Shown here: in pieces, positions 33,638-42,684 of the stretch
Layout of the letters: every line of letters starts with the position of its first letter
Position numbering within the stretch: the stretch's first letter is position 1
Assembly (NCBI RefSeq): GCF_001667585.1
Contig: NZ_LZJZ01000083.1
Location: forward strand, 1-64,000
Direction of reading: 5' to 3'
Source: Mycobacterium sp. E2733
GTDB taxonomy: Bacteria; Actinomycetota; Actinomycetes; Mycobacteriales; Mycobacteriaceae
Length of the DNA stretch: 64,000 bases
Position numbers and translations under genes: made by a program
Notes under the pieces: model-generated
Databases searched by the model: none
Seen by the model: the letters and a program-made list of their open reading frames with translations, nothing else
What the model was told of the DNA's origin: nothing

Positions 33638-34663
33638 TCATTCGCCCCTTGAGCCGAGAACGGGATTCTCGGTCCCGACCCTACCTGCCGAATATCCGTG
33701 CGCCGAAGCCACATCGGGGTGTGCGCGCAACCTACTCTTCCAGGCATTGCGGCCGTAGACGTGGAAGATCGGATCCGCGCGGTCGGTCACCCGGCCGGTG
33801 CGCGCCCGCAGGTCAGGGGGCAGTGTCAGCACGGGGATCCGCGCGTCCAGCCGCGGGTTGAAGAAGTACGGCACCGAGATCCGGTCCGCGGGCTGACCCT
33901 CCAGGTTCACCCGGTGCTCGGTGGCGCGCAGGTACCCTCCCGTCGCCACCTCCAGCAGCTCGCCGATGTTGACGACGAAGGCGCCGTCGACGGCTGGCAC
34001 GTCGATCCACTCCTGAGTGCCGGACCGGCGCACCTGCAGGCCGCGGCTCCCCGGCTCGACCAACAGCAGCGTGAGCACGCCGGAGTCTTTGTGCGGGCCG
34101 ACACCCTGCGGCGAGGCCGCGCTCCGCGGGTAACGCACGATCTTGATCAGGGTGGCGGGCGTCTCGGCGAAGGCGGGTTCGAAGACGTCCGGCGGGCTGC
34201 CCAGGGACGCCGCCCAGTGCCGAAGCAGGGTGCGGGCCACCGCGGACAGCGCGGTGGCCCACTCGGCGACGATCCCGGGCAGTTCGGGCAGCGCGGCCGG
34301 CCACTGGTTGGGGCCCTGCAGCCACAGATAGTCGGGCTTGCCGGGCCCCCCGACCGGGGCGAGTTCCGGTCCGATGTCGATCTGCTCCCGCCAGTCCACC
34401 TGGCCGCGGGTCAGCTCGCCGCCCATCCGCGTATAACCGCGGAAATGCGGACTGCGCACCATGGCGACCGCGTCCTTCTCGGCCTGCGGTAGCTCGAACA
34501 GCCGGCGGGCCGCCGCCAGCACCCGGCTGGAAAGCCCGTCTGGCACGCCGTGGCCGGTCAGGTAGAAGAAACCCACCTCGTGCGCGGCCTCGCGCAAACC
34601 CCGCCGCAATTGGGGCGCCGACGTGCGCAGATCCACTACGGGCAGGGTGGTGATGCATCCCAT
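33638..34663 (-). CDS. 2-oxoglutarate/Fe(II)-dependent oxygenase (isopenicillin N synthase-like)
   Basis: A 341-residue Fe(II)/2-oxoglutarate dioxygenase. The N-terminal DIOX_N region has LREAAHEVGFFYLTGHGVP. The metal ligands are His and Asp in GPHKDSGVLTLL and His in LRATEHRVNL, and the 2-oxoglutarate-binding Arg-x-Ser is in DRISVPYFFNP. Such enzymes hydroxylate, desaturate or cyclise small molecules. The H37Rv region as recalled has a transporter gene here instead, so this is an accessory gene. It is divergent from fadE5. The substrate is unknown. Confidence 0.87.
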   Translation of the reverse strand: MGCITTLPVVDLRTSAPQLRRGLREAAHEVGFFYLTGHGVPDGLSSRVLAAARRLFELPQAEKDAVAMVRSPHFRGYTRMGGELTRGQVDWREQIDIGPELAPVGGPGKPDYLWLQGPNQWPAALPELPGIVAEWATALSAVARTLLRHWAASLGSPPDVFEPAFAETPATLIKIVRYPRSAASPQGVGPHKDSGVLTLLLVEPGSRGLQVRRSGTQEWIDVPAVDGAFVVNIGELLEVATGGYLRATEHRVNLEGQPADRISVPYFFNPRLDARIPVLTLPPDLRARTGRVTDRADPIFHVYGRNAWKSRLRAHPDVASAHGYSAGRVGTENPVLGSRGE

Positions 34664-34716
34664 AGTTTGCGATCCGTTTCGTTATCGCCGCAGGTCAGAG
34701 GCACCGCGGCAGCATC

Positions 34717-34728
34717 CCAACCGGTTGG
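34717..34728. promoter_or_regulatory. Palindrome CCAACCGGTTGG before fadE5
   Basis: A perfect gapless 12-bp inverted repeat in the shared fadE5/oxygenase promoter region. It resembles the CAACCG-AC-CGGTTG element before fadE6. It may be the operator of a TetR-type regulator. Confidence 0.4.
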
Positions 34729-34797
34729 TTAATTAGACGATGAAATCTAGCTCACATTGACTTGCGTTGAACTGACTCGGAGCGATATTTTAACGGT

Positions 34798-34813
34798 GTT
34801 ACTGGTGGGTAAC
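34798..34813. promoter_or_regulatory. TTACT-type operator candidate before fadE5
   Basis: GTTACTGGTGGGTAAC, an inverted repeat 51 bp before the fadE5 start. It shares TTACT at positions 2-6 and GT at 12-13 with the sites at 38400 and 42644. Confidence 0.5.
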
Positions 34814-34864
34814 TTAGACCTAGTACCCAACCACGAGTGGCATTCTCAACGAGGAGGAACCGTA

Positions 34865-36700
34865 GTGAGCCACTATAAGAGCAACGTCCGTGACCAGGTG
34901 TTCAACCTGTTCGAGGTGCTGGGCGTTGACAAGGCTTTGGGCGCCGGCGACTACAGCGATCTGGACGTCGACACGGCCCGCGAAATGTTGTCAGAGATCA
35001 GCCGGCTGGCCGAGGGGCCCATCGCCGAGTCGTTCGTCGAGGGTGACCGCAATCCGCCGGTCTTCGACCCCAAGACCCACTCGGTGACGCTGCCGGAGTC
35101 GTTCAAGAAGTCGGTCCGCGCGGTCACCGAGGCCGGTTGGGACAAGGTCGGCATCGACGAGGTCCTCGGCGGCATGCCGATGCCCCGCGCGCTGGTGTGG
35201 GCGCTGCACGAGCACCTGCTGGGTGCCAACCCGGCCGTGTGGATGTACGGCGGCGGCGCCGGCTTCGCCAACATCCTCTACCACCTCGGTACCGAGGAGC
35301 AGAAGAAGTGGGCCGTGATCTGCGCCGAGCGCGGTTGGGGCTCAACCATGGTGCTCACCGAGCCGGACGCCGGTTCGGACGTGGGCGCCGGACGGACCAA
35401 GGCCATCAAGCAGGACGACGGCTCCTGGCACATCGAGGGCGTGAAGCGATTCATCACCTCGGCCGACTCTGGCGACCTGTTCGAGAACATCTTCCACCTG
35501 GTGCTGGCCCGCCCCGAGGGCGCGGGTCCGGGCACCAAGGGCCTGTCGCTGTTCTTCGTGCCCAAGTTCCTGTTCGACTTCGAGACGGGCGAGCTGGGCG
35601 AGCGCAACGGCGTCTTCGTGACCAACGTCGAGCACAAGATGGGCCTGAAGGTTTCGGCCACTTGTGAGCTGTCCTTCGGCCAGCACGACGTGCCCGCCAA
35701 GGGCTGGCTGGTCGGCGAGGTGCACAACGGCATCGCGCAGATGTTCGAGGTCATCGAGCAGGCCCGCATGATGGTGGGCACCAAGGCGATCGCCACCCTG
35801 TCGACCGGCTACCTGAACGCGCTGGAGTATGCCAAGTCCCGCGTGCAGGGCGCCGACATGACGCAGATGACCGACAAGACCGCTCCGCGGGTGACCATCA
35901 CGCACCACCCCGACGTGCGCCGGTCGCTGATGACCCAGAAGGCCTACGCCGAGGGTCTGCGTGCGCTGTACCTGTACACCGCGACCTACCAGGACGCGGC
36001 GGTTGCCGAGGCGGTGCACGGTGTGGACGCCGAACTGGCCGTCAAGGTCAACGACCTGATGTTGCCGGTGGTCAAGGGTGTCGGTTCCGAGCAGGCCTAC
36101 GCCAAGCTCACCGAGAGCCTGCAGACCTTCGGTGGGTCCGGCTTCCTGCAGGACTACCCGATCGAGCAGTACATCCGGGACGCCAAGATCGACTCCCTTT
36201 ACGAGGGCACCACGGCCATCCAGGCGCAGGACTTCTTCTTCCGGAAGATCATCCGCGACAAGGGTGTGGCGCTGGCCCACGTGTCGGGCGAGATCCAGAA
36301 GTTCGTGGACAGCGAGTCCGGCAACGGCCGGCTGAAGTCCGAGCGGGAACTGCTGGCGAAGGCCCTGGCCGACGTCCAGGCGATGGCGGCCACGCTGACC
36401 GGCTACCTGATGGCGGCGCAGGAGGACGTGACCAGCCTCTACAAGGTCGGCCTGGGATCGGTGCGCTTCCTGATGAGCGTCGGCGACCTGGTCATCGGCT
36501 GGTTGCTGCAGCAGCAGGCCGCGGTGGCCGTGCAGGCGCTGGACGCCGGCGCCAGCGGCGACGAGCGGTCCTTCTACGAGGGCAAGGTCGCGGTGGCGTC
36601 GTTCTTCGCGAAGAACTTCCTGCCCCTGCTCGCCAGCACCCGTGAGGTGATCGAGACGCTGGACAACGACATCATGGAGCTCGACGAAGCCGCCTTCTGA
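34865..36700 (+). CDS. fadE5: Acyl-CoA dehydrogenase FadE5
   Basis: A 611-residue acyl-CoA dehydrogenase with an added C-terminal helical domain. Signatures are [55 protein letters not shown] and [17 protein letters not shown], which holds the catalytic Glu region. It oxidises a broad range of fatty acyl-CoAs and starts beta-oxidation. The GTG at 34865 ([12 protein letters not shown]) matches the recalled FadE5 (Rv0244c) N-terminus exactly, and an AGGAGGAA ribosome site precedes it. Two palindromes lie upstream. Two strong terminators follow. Confidence 0.96.
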   Translation: MSHYKSNVRDQVFNLFEVLGVDKALGAGDYSDLDVDTAREMLSEISRLAEGPIAESFVEGDRNPPVFDPKTHSVTLPESFKKSVRAVTEAGWDKVGIDEVLGGMPMPRALVWALHEHLLGANPAVWMYGGGAGFANILYHLGTEEQKKWAVICAERGWGSTMVLTEPDAGSDVGAGRTKAIKQDDGSWHIEGVKRFITSADSGDLFENIFHLVLARPEGAGPGTKGLSLFFVPKFLFDFETGELGERNGVFVTNVEHKMGLKVSATCELSFGQHDVPAKGWLVGEVHNGIAQMFEVIEQARMMVGTKAIATLSTGYLNALEYAKSRVQGADMTQMTDKTAPRVTITHHPDVRRSLMTQKAYAEGLRALYLYTATYQDAAVAEAVHGVDAELAVKVNDLMLPVVKGVGSEQAYAKLTESLQTFGGSGFLQDYPIEQYIRDAKIDSLYEGTTAIQAQDFFFRKIIRDKGVALAHVSGEIQKFVDSESGNGRLKSERELLAKALADVQAMAATLTGYLMAAQEDVTSLYKVGLGSVRFLMSVGDLVIGWLLQQQAAVAVQALDAGASGDERSFYEGKVAVASFFAKNFLPLLASTREVIETLDNDIMELDEAAF

Positions 36701-36713
36701 CAGGCACAAGAAC

Positions 36714-36747
36714 AAAAACCCCGCTTCCGCATGGGAGCGGGGTTTTT
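36714..36747. terminator. Intrinsic terminator after fadE5
   Basis: AAAAACCCCGCT pairs with AGCGGGGTTTTT around a 10-nt loop, leaving a T-run on either strand. It lies between fadE5 and the convergent fadA2. Confidence 0.88.
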
Positions 36748-36762
36748 GTAACGCCCGGTACA

Positions 36763-36806
36763 AAAAGGCCGCCGCTGGATCCCCTCACTCCAGCGGCGGC
36801 CCTTTT
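36763..36806. terminator. Second bidirectional terminator
   Basis: GGCCGCCGCTGGA pairs with TCCAGCGGCGGCC (13 bp), flanked by AAAA and TTTT. It stands in tandem with the terminator 16 bp away, so it serves fadA2 on the minus strand as well. Confidence 0.85.
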
Positions 36807-36989
36807 CGCACGCCCGTCCGCGCTGACCGGCGGCCGTTTCAGGGATGCCCCGTATTGCCGTCGGGGTCGGGGGGTCAGACCACAACACGGGGTCATCCGG
36901 GCATTCGGATACCCCTCCCCCCGATTTACTAACCGGCTGTGACCCATTTCATGAACCGCCACGGTGGGCAGGCCCGAGTCAACGGTCGG

Positions 36990-38330
36990 TCAGGCCTCCA
37001 GGATGGCGGCCACCCCCTGGCCACCGGCGGCGCAGATGGAAACGAGGGCCCGCAGCGGCTTGCCGGCGCCACCCTTCCGCTCGGCCCTCTTCTGGGCGAG
37101 CTGCTTGGCCGCCTGGGCAAGGATCCGCCCACCGGTGGCGGCAAACGGGTGTCCTGCGGCCAGGGACGAGCCGTTGACGTTGAGCTTGGACCGGTCGATC
37201 GATCCCAGCGCGGCGTCGAGGCCCAGCCGCTCCTTGCAGTAGTCCTCGGACTCAAACGCCTGCAGGTGCGCCAGCACCACCGAGGCGAAGGCCTCGTGGA
37301 TCTCGTAGAAGTCGAAGTCCTGCAAGCTCAGGCCGTTCCGGGCCAGCAGCCGCGGCACAGCGTAGGTGGGCGCCATCAGCAAGCCGTCGCGGCCGTTGAC
37401 GTAGTCCACCGCCGCGGTCTCCGCGTCTACCAGGAAGGCCAGCGGCGTCAGCGAATGGGCGGCCGCCCACTCCTCACTGGCCAGCAGCGCGACGGAAGCC
37501 CCGTCGGTCAGCGGGGTCGAGTTGCCGGCCGTCATTGTCGCGTCGCCGGACTTCACGCCGAACACCGGCTTGAGCTTCGCCAGCTTCTCCGCCGACGAGT
37601 CAGGGCGCAGGTTGTCGTCGCGGTACAGCCCGAGGAAGGGGGTGACCAGGTCGTCGAAGAAACCCCGGTCGTAGGCGGCGGCCATGTTGCGGTGGCTTGC
37701 GGCGGCCAGCTCGTCCTGGTCGACGCGTTTGATGCCCATTTCCTTGGCGGTGATCGCCTGGTGCTCACCCATCGACAGCCCGGTGCGGGGCTCGCTGTTT
37801 ACCGGGATCTCGATCCCCAGGGTCGCGGGCAGCGTGCCCACCAGCCTCAGCCGCTGAACATTGGACTTGGACCGGCGCAGCTTGAGCAGGGTCCGGCGCA
37901 GGTTAACGCCCAGGGCGATCGGCGGGTCGGAGGTGGTGTCCACCCCACCGGCGGCGGCGACCTCGTAGCGCCCGGACGCGATGCCGTCGGCCGCAGCGAT
38001 GGCCGCCTGCAGGCCGGTGCCGCACGCCTGTTGCAGGTCGAACGCCGGCGTGTACGACGACAGCTCGGAGCCCAGCACGCATTCGCGCGTCAGGTTGAAG
38101 TCCCGGCTGTGCTTGAGCACGGCTCCGCCGATCACCGCGCCCAGTCGCTCGCCGGCCAGGCCGAAGCGGTCGACCAGCCCACCCAGCGCGGCAGTGAGCA
38201 TGTCCTGGTTGGACGCCTCGGCGTAGGCGCCGTCGGACCGGGCGAACGGGATGCGATTGCCGCCCAGCACGGCGACACGTCGCCGCTGCGAACTGCGCTG
38301 GTTGCTTGCCTCAGAACTTGCAGGGGCCAC
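36990..38330 (-). CDS. fadA2: Acetyl-CoA acetyltransferase (thiolase) FadA2
   Basis: A 446-residue thiolase with the nucleophile Cys103 in QQACGTGLQ, the catalytic His in FYEIHEAFASV and the second Cys in SICAAGGQGVA. NVNGSSLAAGHPFAATGGR is the C-terminal signature. It performs thiolytic cleavage of 3-ketoacyl-CoA. It starts with GTG at 38330, supported by GGAGAAGA. It diverges from fabG4 and sits with fadE5, fabG4 and htdX, together making a near-complete beta-oxidation set. It matches recalled Rv0243. Confidence 0.95.
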   Translation of the reverse strand: MAPASSEASNQRSSQRRRVAVLGGNRIPFARSDGAYAEASNQDMLTAALGGLVDRFGLAGERLGAVIGGAVLKHSRDFNLTRECVLGSELSSYTPAFDLQQACGTGLQAAIAAADGIASGRYEVAAAGGVDTTSDPPIALGVNLRRTLLKLRRSKSNVQRLRLVGTLPATLGIEIPVNSEPRTGLSMGEHQAITAKEMGIKRVDQDELAAASHRNMAAAYDRGFFDDLVTPFLGLYRDDNLRPDSSAEKLAKLKPVFGVKSGDATMTAGNSTPLTDGASVALLASEEWAAAHSLTPLAFLVDAETAAVDYVNGRDGLLMAPTYAVPRLLARNGLSLQDFDFYEIHEAFASVVLAHLQAFESEDYCKERLGLDAALGSIDRSKLNVNGSSLAAGHPFAATGGRILAQAAKQLAQKRAERKGGAGKPLRALVSICAAGGQGVAAILEA

Positions 38331-38399
38331 TGTCTTCTCCGTGTATCTGCGGTCTATTGGTTTTGGGATCGCCCGTCTGGGGCCATACTACCCACTGTT

Positions 38400-38415
38400 C
38401 TTACTCTGAAGTAAG
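38400..38415. promoter_or_regulatory. TTACT-type operator between fadA2 and fabG4
   Basis: CTTACT-CTGA-AGTAAG, a perfect 6-4-6 palindrome in the shared promoter region. It is nearly the same as the site before the local tetR gene (42644-42659). Confidence 0.6.
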
Positions 38416-38481
38416 TTCGTCCTCGATACGGTTGTGCTGTAGGCACAGCCCAACTTAGAAAGCACATGGAAGGTAGCTCCG

Positions 38482-39846
38482 GTGGCTCCCAAGGTCTCGT
38501 CCGATCTGTTCTCTCAGATTGTCAACTCTGGTCCTGGATCGTTCCTCGCCAAGCAGCTCGGTGTCCCGCAACCCGAGACACTGCGCCGCTACCGGCCCGG
38601 CGATCCGCCCCTGGCCGGGTCCCTGCTGATCGGCGGTGAGGGGCGAGTGGTCGAGCCGCTGCGTGCCGCGCTGGCCAAGGACTACGACCTGGTGGGCAAC
38701 AACCTGGGTGGCCGCTGGGCCGACCAGTTCGGCGGACTGGTGTTCGACGCCACCGGCATCACGACGCCGGAGGGGCTCAGGGGGCTGTACGAGTTCTTCA
38801 CGCCGCTGCTGCGCAATCTGGGCCATTCGGCCCGCGTCGTGGTGGTCGGGACCACGCCCGACGCCGCCGCCAGCCCGCACGAGCGGATCGCGCAGCGCGC
38901 GCTGGAGGGGTTCACCCGCTCGCTGGGCAAGGAGCTGCGCAACGGCACCACGGCGGCGCTGGTCTACGTGTCGCCCGACGCCAAACCCGCTGCCACGGGC
39001 CTGGAATCGACCATGCGGTTCATCCTGTCGGCCAAGTCGGCCTACGTCGACGGCCAGGTGTTCTACATCGGCGAGGCCGACTCCACACCGCCGGCCGACT
39101 GGGAGCGGCCGCTGGACGGCAAGGTCGCGATCGTGACGGGCGCGGCCCGCGGGATCGGCGCGACCATCGCGGAGGTGTTCGCCCGCGACGGAGCCCGCGT
39201 CGTCGCGATCGACGTCGAGTCGGCCGCCGAGACGCTGGCCGAGACGGCGAGCCGGGTCGGGGGCACCGCGTTGTGGCTCGACGTCACCGCCGAGGACGCC
39301 GTCGACAAGATCACCGAGCACCTGCGCGAGCACCACGGCGGGCACGCCGATGTGCTGGTCAACAACGCCGGCATCACCCGCGACAAGTTGCTGGCCAACA
39401 TGGACGACGCCCGGTGGGACGCGGTGCTGGCCGTCAATCTCCTTGCCCCGCTTCGGCTTACCGAGGGACTGGTGGGCAACGGCAGCATCGGCGAGGGAGG
39501 CCGGGTGATCGGGCTGTCCTCGATGGCCGGCATCGCGGGCAACCGTGGGCAGACCAACTACGCCACCACCAAGGCCGGGATGATCGGCCTCACCCAGGCG
39601 CTGGCTCCGGAGCTGTACGGCAAGGGCATCACGATCAACGCCGTCGCACCGGGATTCATCGAAACCCAGATGACGGCAGCCATTCCGCTGGCCACCCGCG
39701 AGGTGGGTCGCCGGATGAACTCGCTGCTGCAGGGCGGCCAACCCGTCGATGTTGCAGAGACCATCGCCTACTTCGCCAGCCCGGCGTCAAACGCGGTGAC
39801 GGGCAACGTTATCCGCGTCTGCGGCCAGGCCATGCTGGGCGCATAG
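38482..39846 (+). CDS. fabG4: 3-ketoacyl-CoA/ACP reductase FabG4 (high-molecular-weight FabG)
   Basis: A 454-residue protein. Residues 1-205 form a flavodoxin-like domain specific to high-molecular-weight FabG, and 210-454 a short-chain dehydrogenase. The NAD(H) loop is TGAARGIGA (219-227) and the catalytic residues are Ser347, Tyr360 and Lys364. All three fall at the positions known in H37Rv FabG4, which has the same length. It interconverts 3-keto and 3-hydroxy acyl thioesters with NADH. The GTG start has a GGTAGCTCC leader. htdX follows after 19 bp. Confidence 0.96.
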   Translation: MAPKVSSDLFSQIVNSGPGSFLAKQLGVPQPETLRRYRPGDPPLAGSLLIGGEGRVVEPLRAALAKDYDLVGNNLGGRWADQFGGLVFDATGITTPEGLRGLYEFFTPLLRNLGHSARVVVVGTTPDAAASPHERIAQRALEGFTRSLGKELRNGTTAALVYVSPDAKPAATGLESTMRFILSAKSAYVDGQVFYIGEADSTPPADWERPLDGKVAIVTGAARGIGATIAEVFARDGARVVAIDVESAAETLAETASRVGGTALWLDVTAEDAVDKITEHLREHHGGHADVLVNNAGITRDKLLANMDDARWDAVLAVNLLAPLRLTEGLVGNGSIGEGGRVIGLSSMAGIAGNRGQTNYATTKAGMIGLTQALAPELYGKGITINAVAPGFIETQMTAAIPLATREVGRRMNSLLQGGQPVDVAETIAYFASPASNAVTGNVIRVCGQAMLGA

Positions 39847-39865
39847 CTGCGATGAGGAGAACGCA

Positions 39866-40708
39866 ATGAACCAGCCAAGCGGCCTGAAGAACATGCTGCG
39901 CGCGGCGGCCGGGGCACTGCCGCTGGTGTCCCGCGGCAACCAGCTGCCCACGCGCACGGTGTCGATCGAGGAATTGCCCATCGACCAGGCGAACGTGGCC
40001 GAGTACGCCGCGGTCACCGGCCTGCGCTACGGCAACAACGTGCCGCTCACCTATCCGTTCGCGCTGACGTTCCCCACGATGATGTCGCTGGTGACCGGAT
40101 TCGACTTTCCTTTCGCCGCAATGGGTTCGGTGCACATGGAGAACCACATCACGCAGCACCGGCCGATCGCGGTCACCGACACCGTCGGCGTGCATGTGCA
40201 TGCGGAAAACCTGCGTGAGCACCGCAAAGGTTTGCTCGTCGACTTGGTGACCGACGTGAGCGTCGGCAACGACATCGCATGGCATCAGGTGACGACCTTC
40301 CTGCATCAGCAACGCACCAGCCTGTCCGACGAGCCGAAGCCACCGCCGCAGAAGCAACCCAAGCTGCCCCCTCCCAGCACCGTCGTGCGCGTCAGCCCCG
40401 GCCTGATCCGGCGCTACGCCGCGGTCAGCGGCGATCACAATCCGATCCACACCAACCCGATCGCGGCCAAGCTGTTCGGCTTCCCCACCGTCATCGCGCA
40501 CGGAATGTTCAGCGCCGCGGCGGTATTGGCCAACATTGAAGCGCGGCTGCCGGACGCGGTGAAGTATTCGGTGCGGTTCGGCAAGCCGCTAGTGCTGCCC
40601 GGCACCGCCGGGCTCTACATCGACGAAGGCCATGACGGCTGGGACATCTCGCTGCGCAACGTCGCCAAGAATTACCCGTATCTGACCGGCACGGTCCGAA
40701 CGCTCTAG
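39866..40708 (+). CDS. htdX: 3-hydroxyacyl-thioester dehydratase HtdX
   Basis: A 280-residue MaoC-type double-hotdog hydratase. The second hotdog has the (R)-hydratase motif VSGDHNPIHTNPIAAKLFGFPTVIAHGM with Asp190 and His195. The first hotdog (about residues 35-150) lacks those residues, as in other double-hotdog enzymes. It dehydrates (R)-3-hydroxyacyl thioesters to enoyl forms. It is co-transcribed with fabG4 (19-bp gap). Length equals the recalled HtdX (Rv0241c, 280 residues). Its stop shares four bases with the convergent channel gene. Confidence 0.95.
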   Translation: MNQPSGLKNMLRAAAGALPLVSRGNQLPTRTVSIEELPIDQANVAEYAAVTGLRYGNNVPLTYPFALTFPTMMSLVTGFDFPFAAMGSVHMENHITQHRPIAVTDTVGVHVHAENLREHRKGLLVDLVTDVSVGNDIAWHQVTTFLHQQRTSLSDEPKPPPQKQPKLPPPSTVVRVSPGLIRRYAAVSGDHNPIHTNPIAAKLFGFPTVIAHGMFSAAAVLANIEARLPDAVKYSVRFGKPLVLPGTAGLYIDEGHDGWDISLRNVAKNYPYLTGTVRTL

Positions 40709-41952
40709 TCCGAGTGCGCCGGGCCGCGGCCCTTGGCAATGACTTTCAGCCCGTGGGCGCTGGTCGCGGTCAGCAGGAAGAGCAGAAACAGCCACAGCGG
40801 CGGCCGGGCGAGTTCCCAGACGAAGATGGCCGCCCAGATCGGTGAGCCCTGCGTCACCGCGAGCACGCCGGCGGCGCCCGCCAGCGACACCGCCGGCACG
40901 TGCAGGTGGGTCCCGACCGCCCAGTTGATCGCCAGCACCGGCGCGGCCCCGGCGGCCGCGCCGGTGGCCAGCGAGGGAGTCAGCATGCCGCCGGCCCCGC
41001 CGGCACGCAAAAACAACGCGGTCAGCAATGGTTTCAAGGCCAGGATCGCGAGCGCCGACAACAGCGTCATGCCGCTGGCCAAGCTGACCGTCAGGATGCT
41101 GCGGCCGTTGCCGGGCAATTCGGGCCACCAATGCGAACAGATGCCCATCACCAGCCCGGCGCCGGCGAGCGCGGGAATCAGCACCCAGGTCCGCATCTGC
41201 TTGGCCGGCCGCGCCGCCGCCATCAACCGGTTGAAGGCCAGTCCCACCGCGAGGCTCACGGGTGCCAGCAACAGCCCGTGCGCGGTCAGCAGGTACGTCG
41301 ACTCCCCGAGCGGCCATTGCAGGTTGGGTTCGTCGCGCGTGATGGCCGAACCGACCGCGACCGCGAGGCTGGAGGAAATGAACGCCGCGCCGACCGCCCG
41401 CGGCTGCCAGGTGTTGAGCATGATCCGCACCGAGAACAGCGCACCGGCCAGCGGGACGGCGTACACGGCGCCAAGCCCGGCGCCGGCCGCGCAGGCCAAT
41501 AACACCTCACGATCGCGGGGCGATAGCCGCTTGAGCCAGGCCGTCCCGAAATCGCTTAGCGAGGCGGCGAATTGACGCGGGGCCCCCTCTCGGCCGAGGG
41601 ATGCGCCGGCCCCGACGAGCAGCACCTGCAGCAGCGCGTCGATGCTCCAGGAAAGCCGCGGTATCCGCTCGCGACGCGCGATGGTCTCTGCCATGGGCGG
41701 CACGCGCGACCTGCTCCGCAAGATCCACCACCCGACTGCCGCCAAGGCAGCGCCGACCATCGGGCCCACCACGCGGCGCACCGGACTGCTACCCGCGACG
41801 CCGACCAGCAGCGCGCCAAAGGTGTAGTGATAGGTCACGTGCTCGACGAAGCGCAGCACGAACGTCGTCGTCAATCCGGCGACCCCGGCCAACAATCCGA
41901 CGATGACTACAGCACAGAAGAAGTCGACATTGCGGGCGGGCGGTCGAGCCAC
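40705..41952 (-). CDS. ClC-family chloride channel/antiporter
   Basis: A 415-residue membrane protein with 10 or more helices and the ClC motif GASLGREGAP (GREGP class) near residue 145. A conserved C-terminal pore segment, GGAGGMLTPSLATGAAAG, is also visible. It would carry chloride or another anion across the plasma membrane, possibly coupled to protons. A GTG at 41952 is proposed; a longer frame adds 24 residues and would overlap the tetR gene. H37Rv as recalled has vapBC24 in this slot. It lies just after the tetR gene on the same strand, and could be under that regulator. Confidence 0.85.
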   Translation of the reverse strand: MARPPARNVDFFCAVVIVGLLAGVAGLTTTFVLRFVEHVTYHYTFGALLVGVAGSSPVRRVVGPMVGAALAAVGWWILRSRSRVPPMAETIARRERIPRLSWSIDALLQVLLVGAGASLGREGAPRQFAASLSDFGTAWLKRLSPRDREVLLACAAGAGLGAVYAVPLAGALFSVRIMLNTWQPRAVGAAFISSSLAVAVGSAITRDEPNLQWPLGESTYLLTAHGLLLAPVSLAVGLAFNRLMAAARPAKQMRTWVLIPALAGAGLVMGICSHWWPELPGNGRSILTVSLASGMTLLSALAILALKPLLTALFLRAGGAGGMLTPSLATGAAAGAAPVLAINWAVGTHLHVPAVSLAGAAGVLAVTQGSPIWAAIFVWELARPPLWLFLLFLLTATSAHGLKVIAKGRGPAHSD

Positions 41953-41968
41953 ATGATGAATGTAGGGG

Positions 41969-42619
41969 CTAGCGCCGGGCTGCGCTGGGGCCGCCCTTCT
42001 CGCGCCGCCCCGCGGCGGCCCCACGCTCCTCCGGCGCGCCCCGCAGCCCGTGCCAGAACAGGTTGATCATCAGCGCGGCCGCTTCATCGGCGTCGATATC
42101 GCCGGTGCTGAGCTGGTTGGCCATCGCCTCGCCCGCCCCCACCAGCGCCACGGCCATCATCTCGTTCTCGCGCTCGGTCCGCGGCGTGCGACTGCCGGCC
42201 CGCACCAGCCCGGCGACCAGCTCGATGATCTGTTCGCGCCCCTCGCGCACCATGTGCGCGAACGCCTGCGAGCTGGTGGCCTGGGTGTACATCACGATCC
42301 ACGACGCCCGGTTGGCGTCGATGTAGCGCATGAACGCCACGATCGTGTTGCGCAGCAGGTCTTTCGGGCTCTGCGTGAAGTCGATGTCGGCGCGGACCGC
42401 GTCGATGAACCGGCCCATCTCCCGGTTCAGGCAGGCGCCGAACAGATCCTCCTTGGAGCCGTAGTACAGGTACAGCATCGGCTTGGAGATCTGCGCCTGG
42501 GCGGCGATGGCATCCATCGAGGTCTCGTGGTAGCCGTTGACCGAGAACATCTGCACCGCGGCGTCGAGCATTTGCTGCTCGCGGACAGCACGCGGTAACC
42601 GCTTGGTACCACCCGCCAT
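41969..42619 (-). CDS. TetR regulator of the fadE5-fadA2-fabG4 neighbourhood (proposed)
   Basis: A 216-residue TetR regulator. The helix-turn-helix is at about 17-62 (TSMDAIAAQAQISKPMLYLYYGSKEDLF), followed by a helical sensor ending in an Arg/Gly-rich tail. It matches recalled Rv0238. A palindrome (CTTACTCTAGAGTCAG on the minus strand) 25 bp upstream suggests self-repression, and near-copies precede fadE5 and fabG4/fadA2. It probably senses an acyl-CoA or lipid. It follows lpqI on the same strand by 65 bp. Confidence 0.9.
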   Translation of the reverse strand: MAGGTKRLPRAVREQQMLDAAVQMFSVNGYHETSMDAIAAQAQISKPMLYLYYGSKEDLFGACLNREMGRFIDAVRADIDFTQSPKDLLRNTIVAFMRYIDANRASWIVMYTQATSSQAFAHMVREGREQIIELVAGLVRAGSRTPRTERENEMMAVALVGAGEAMANQLSTGDIDADEAAALMINLFWHGLRGAPEERGAAAGRREKGGPSAARR

Positions 42620-42643
42620 CGATTGCCTCTCTAGCCCGTCTAT

Positions 42644-42659
42644 CTGACTCTAGAGTAAG
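42644..42659. promoter_or_regulatory. TTACT-type operator before the tetR gene
   Basis: CTGACTCTAGAGTAAG on the plus strand (CTTACTCTAGAGTCAG on the other), 25-40 bp before the tetR start. It differs by one arm base from a perfect palindrome. Confidence 0.6.
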
Positions 42660-42684
42660 CAACGCGCCGGGTCCCGCACACGCT

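Noticed and set aside
36939..38414. 491-residue plus-strand frame opposite fadA2
   Set aside because: Antisense shadow of a gene with all thiolase motifs; no homology-like features.
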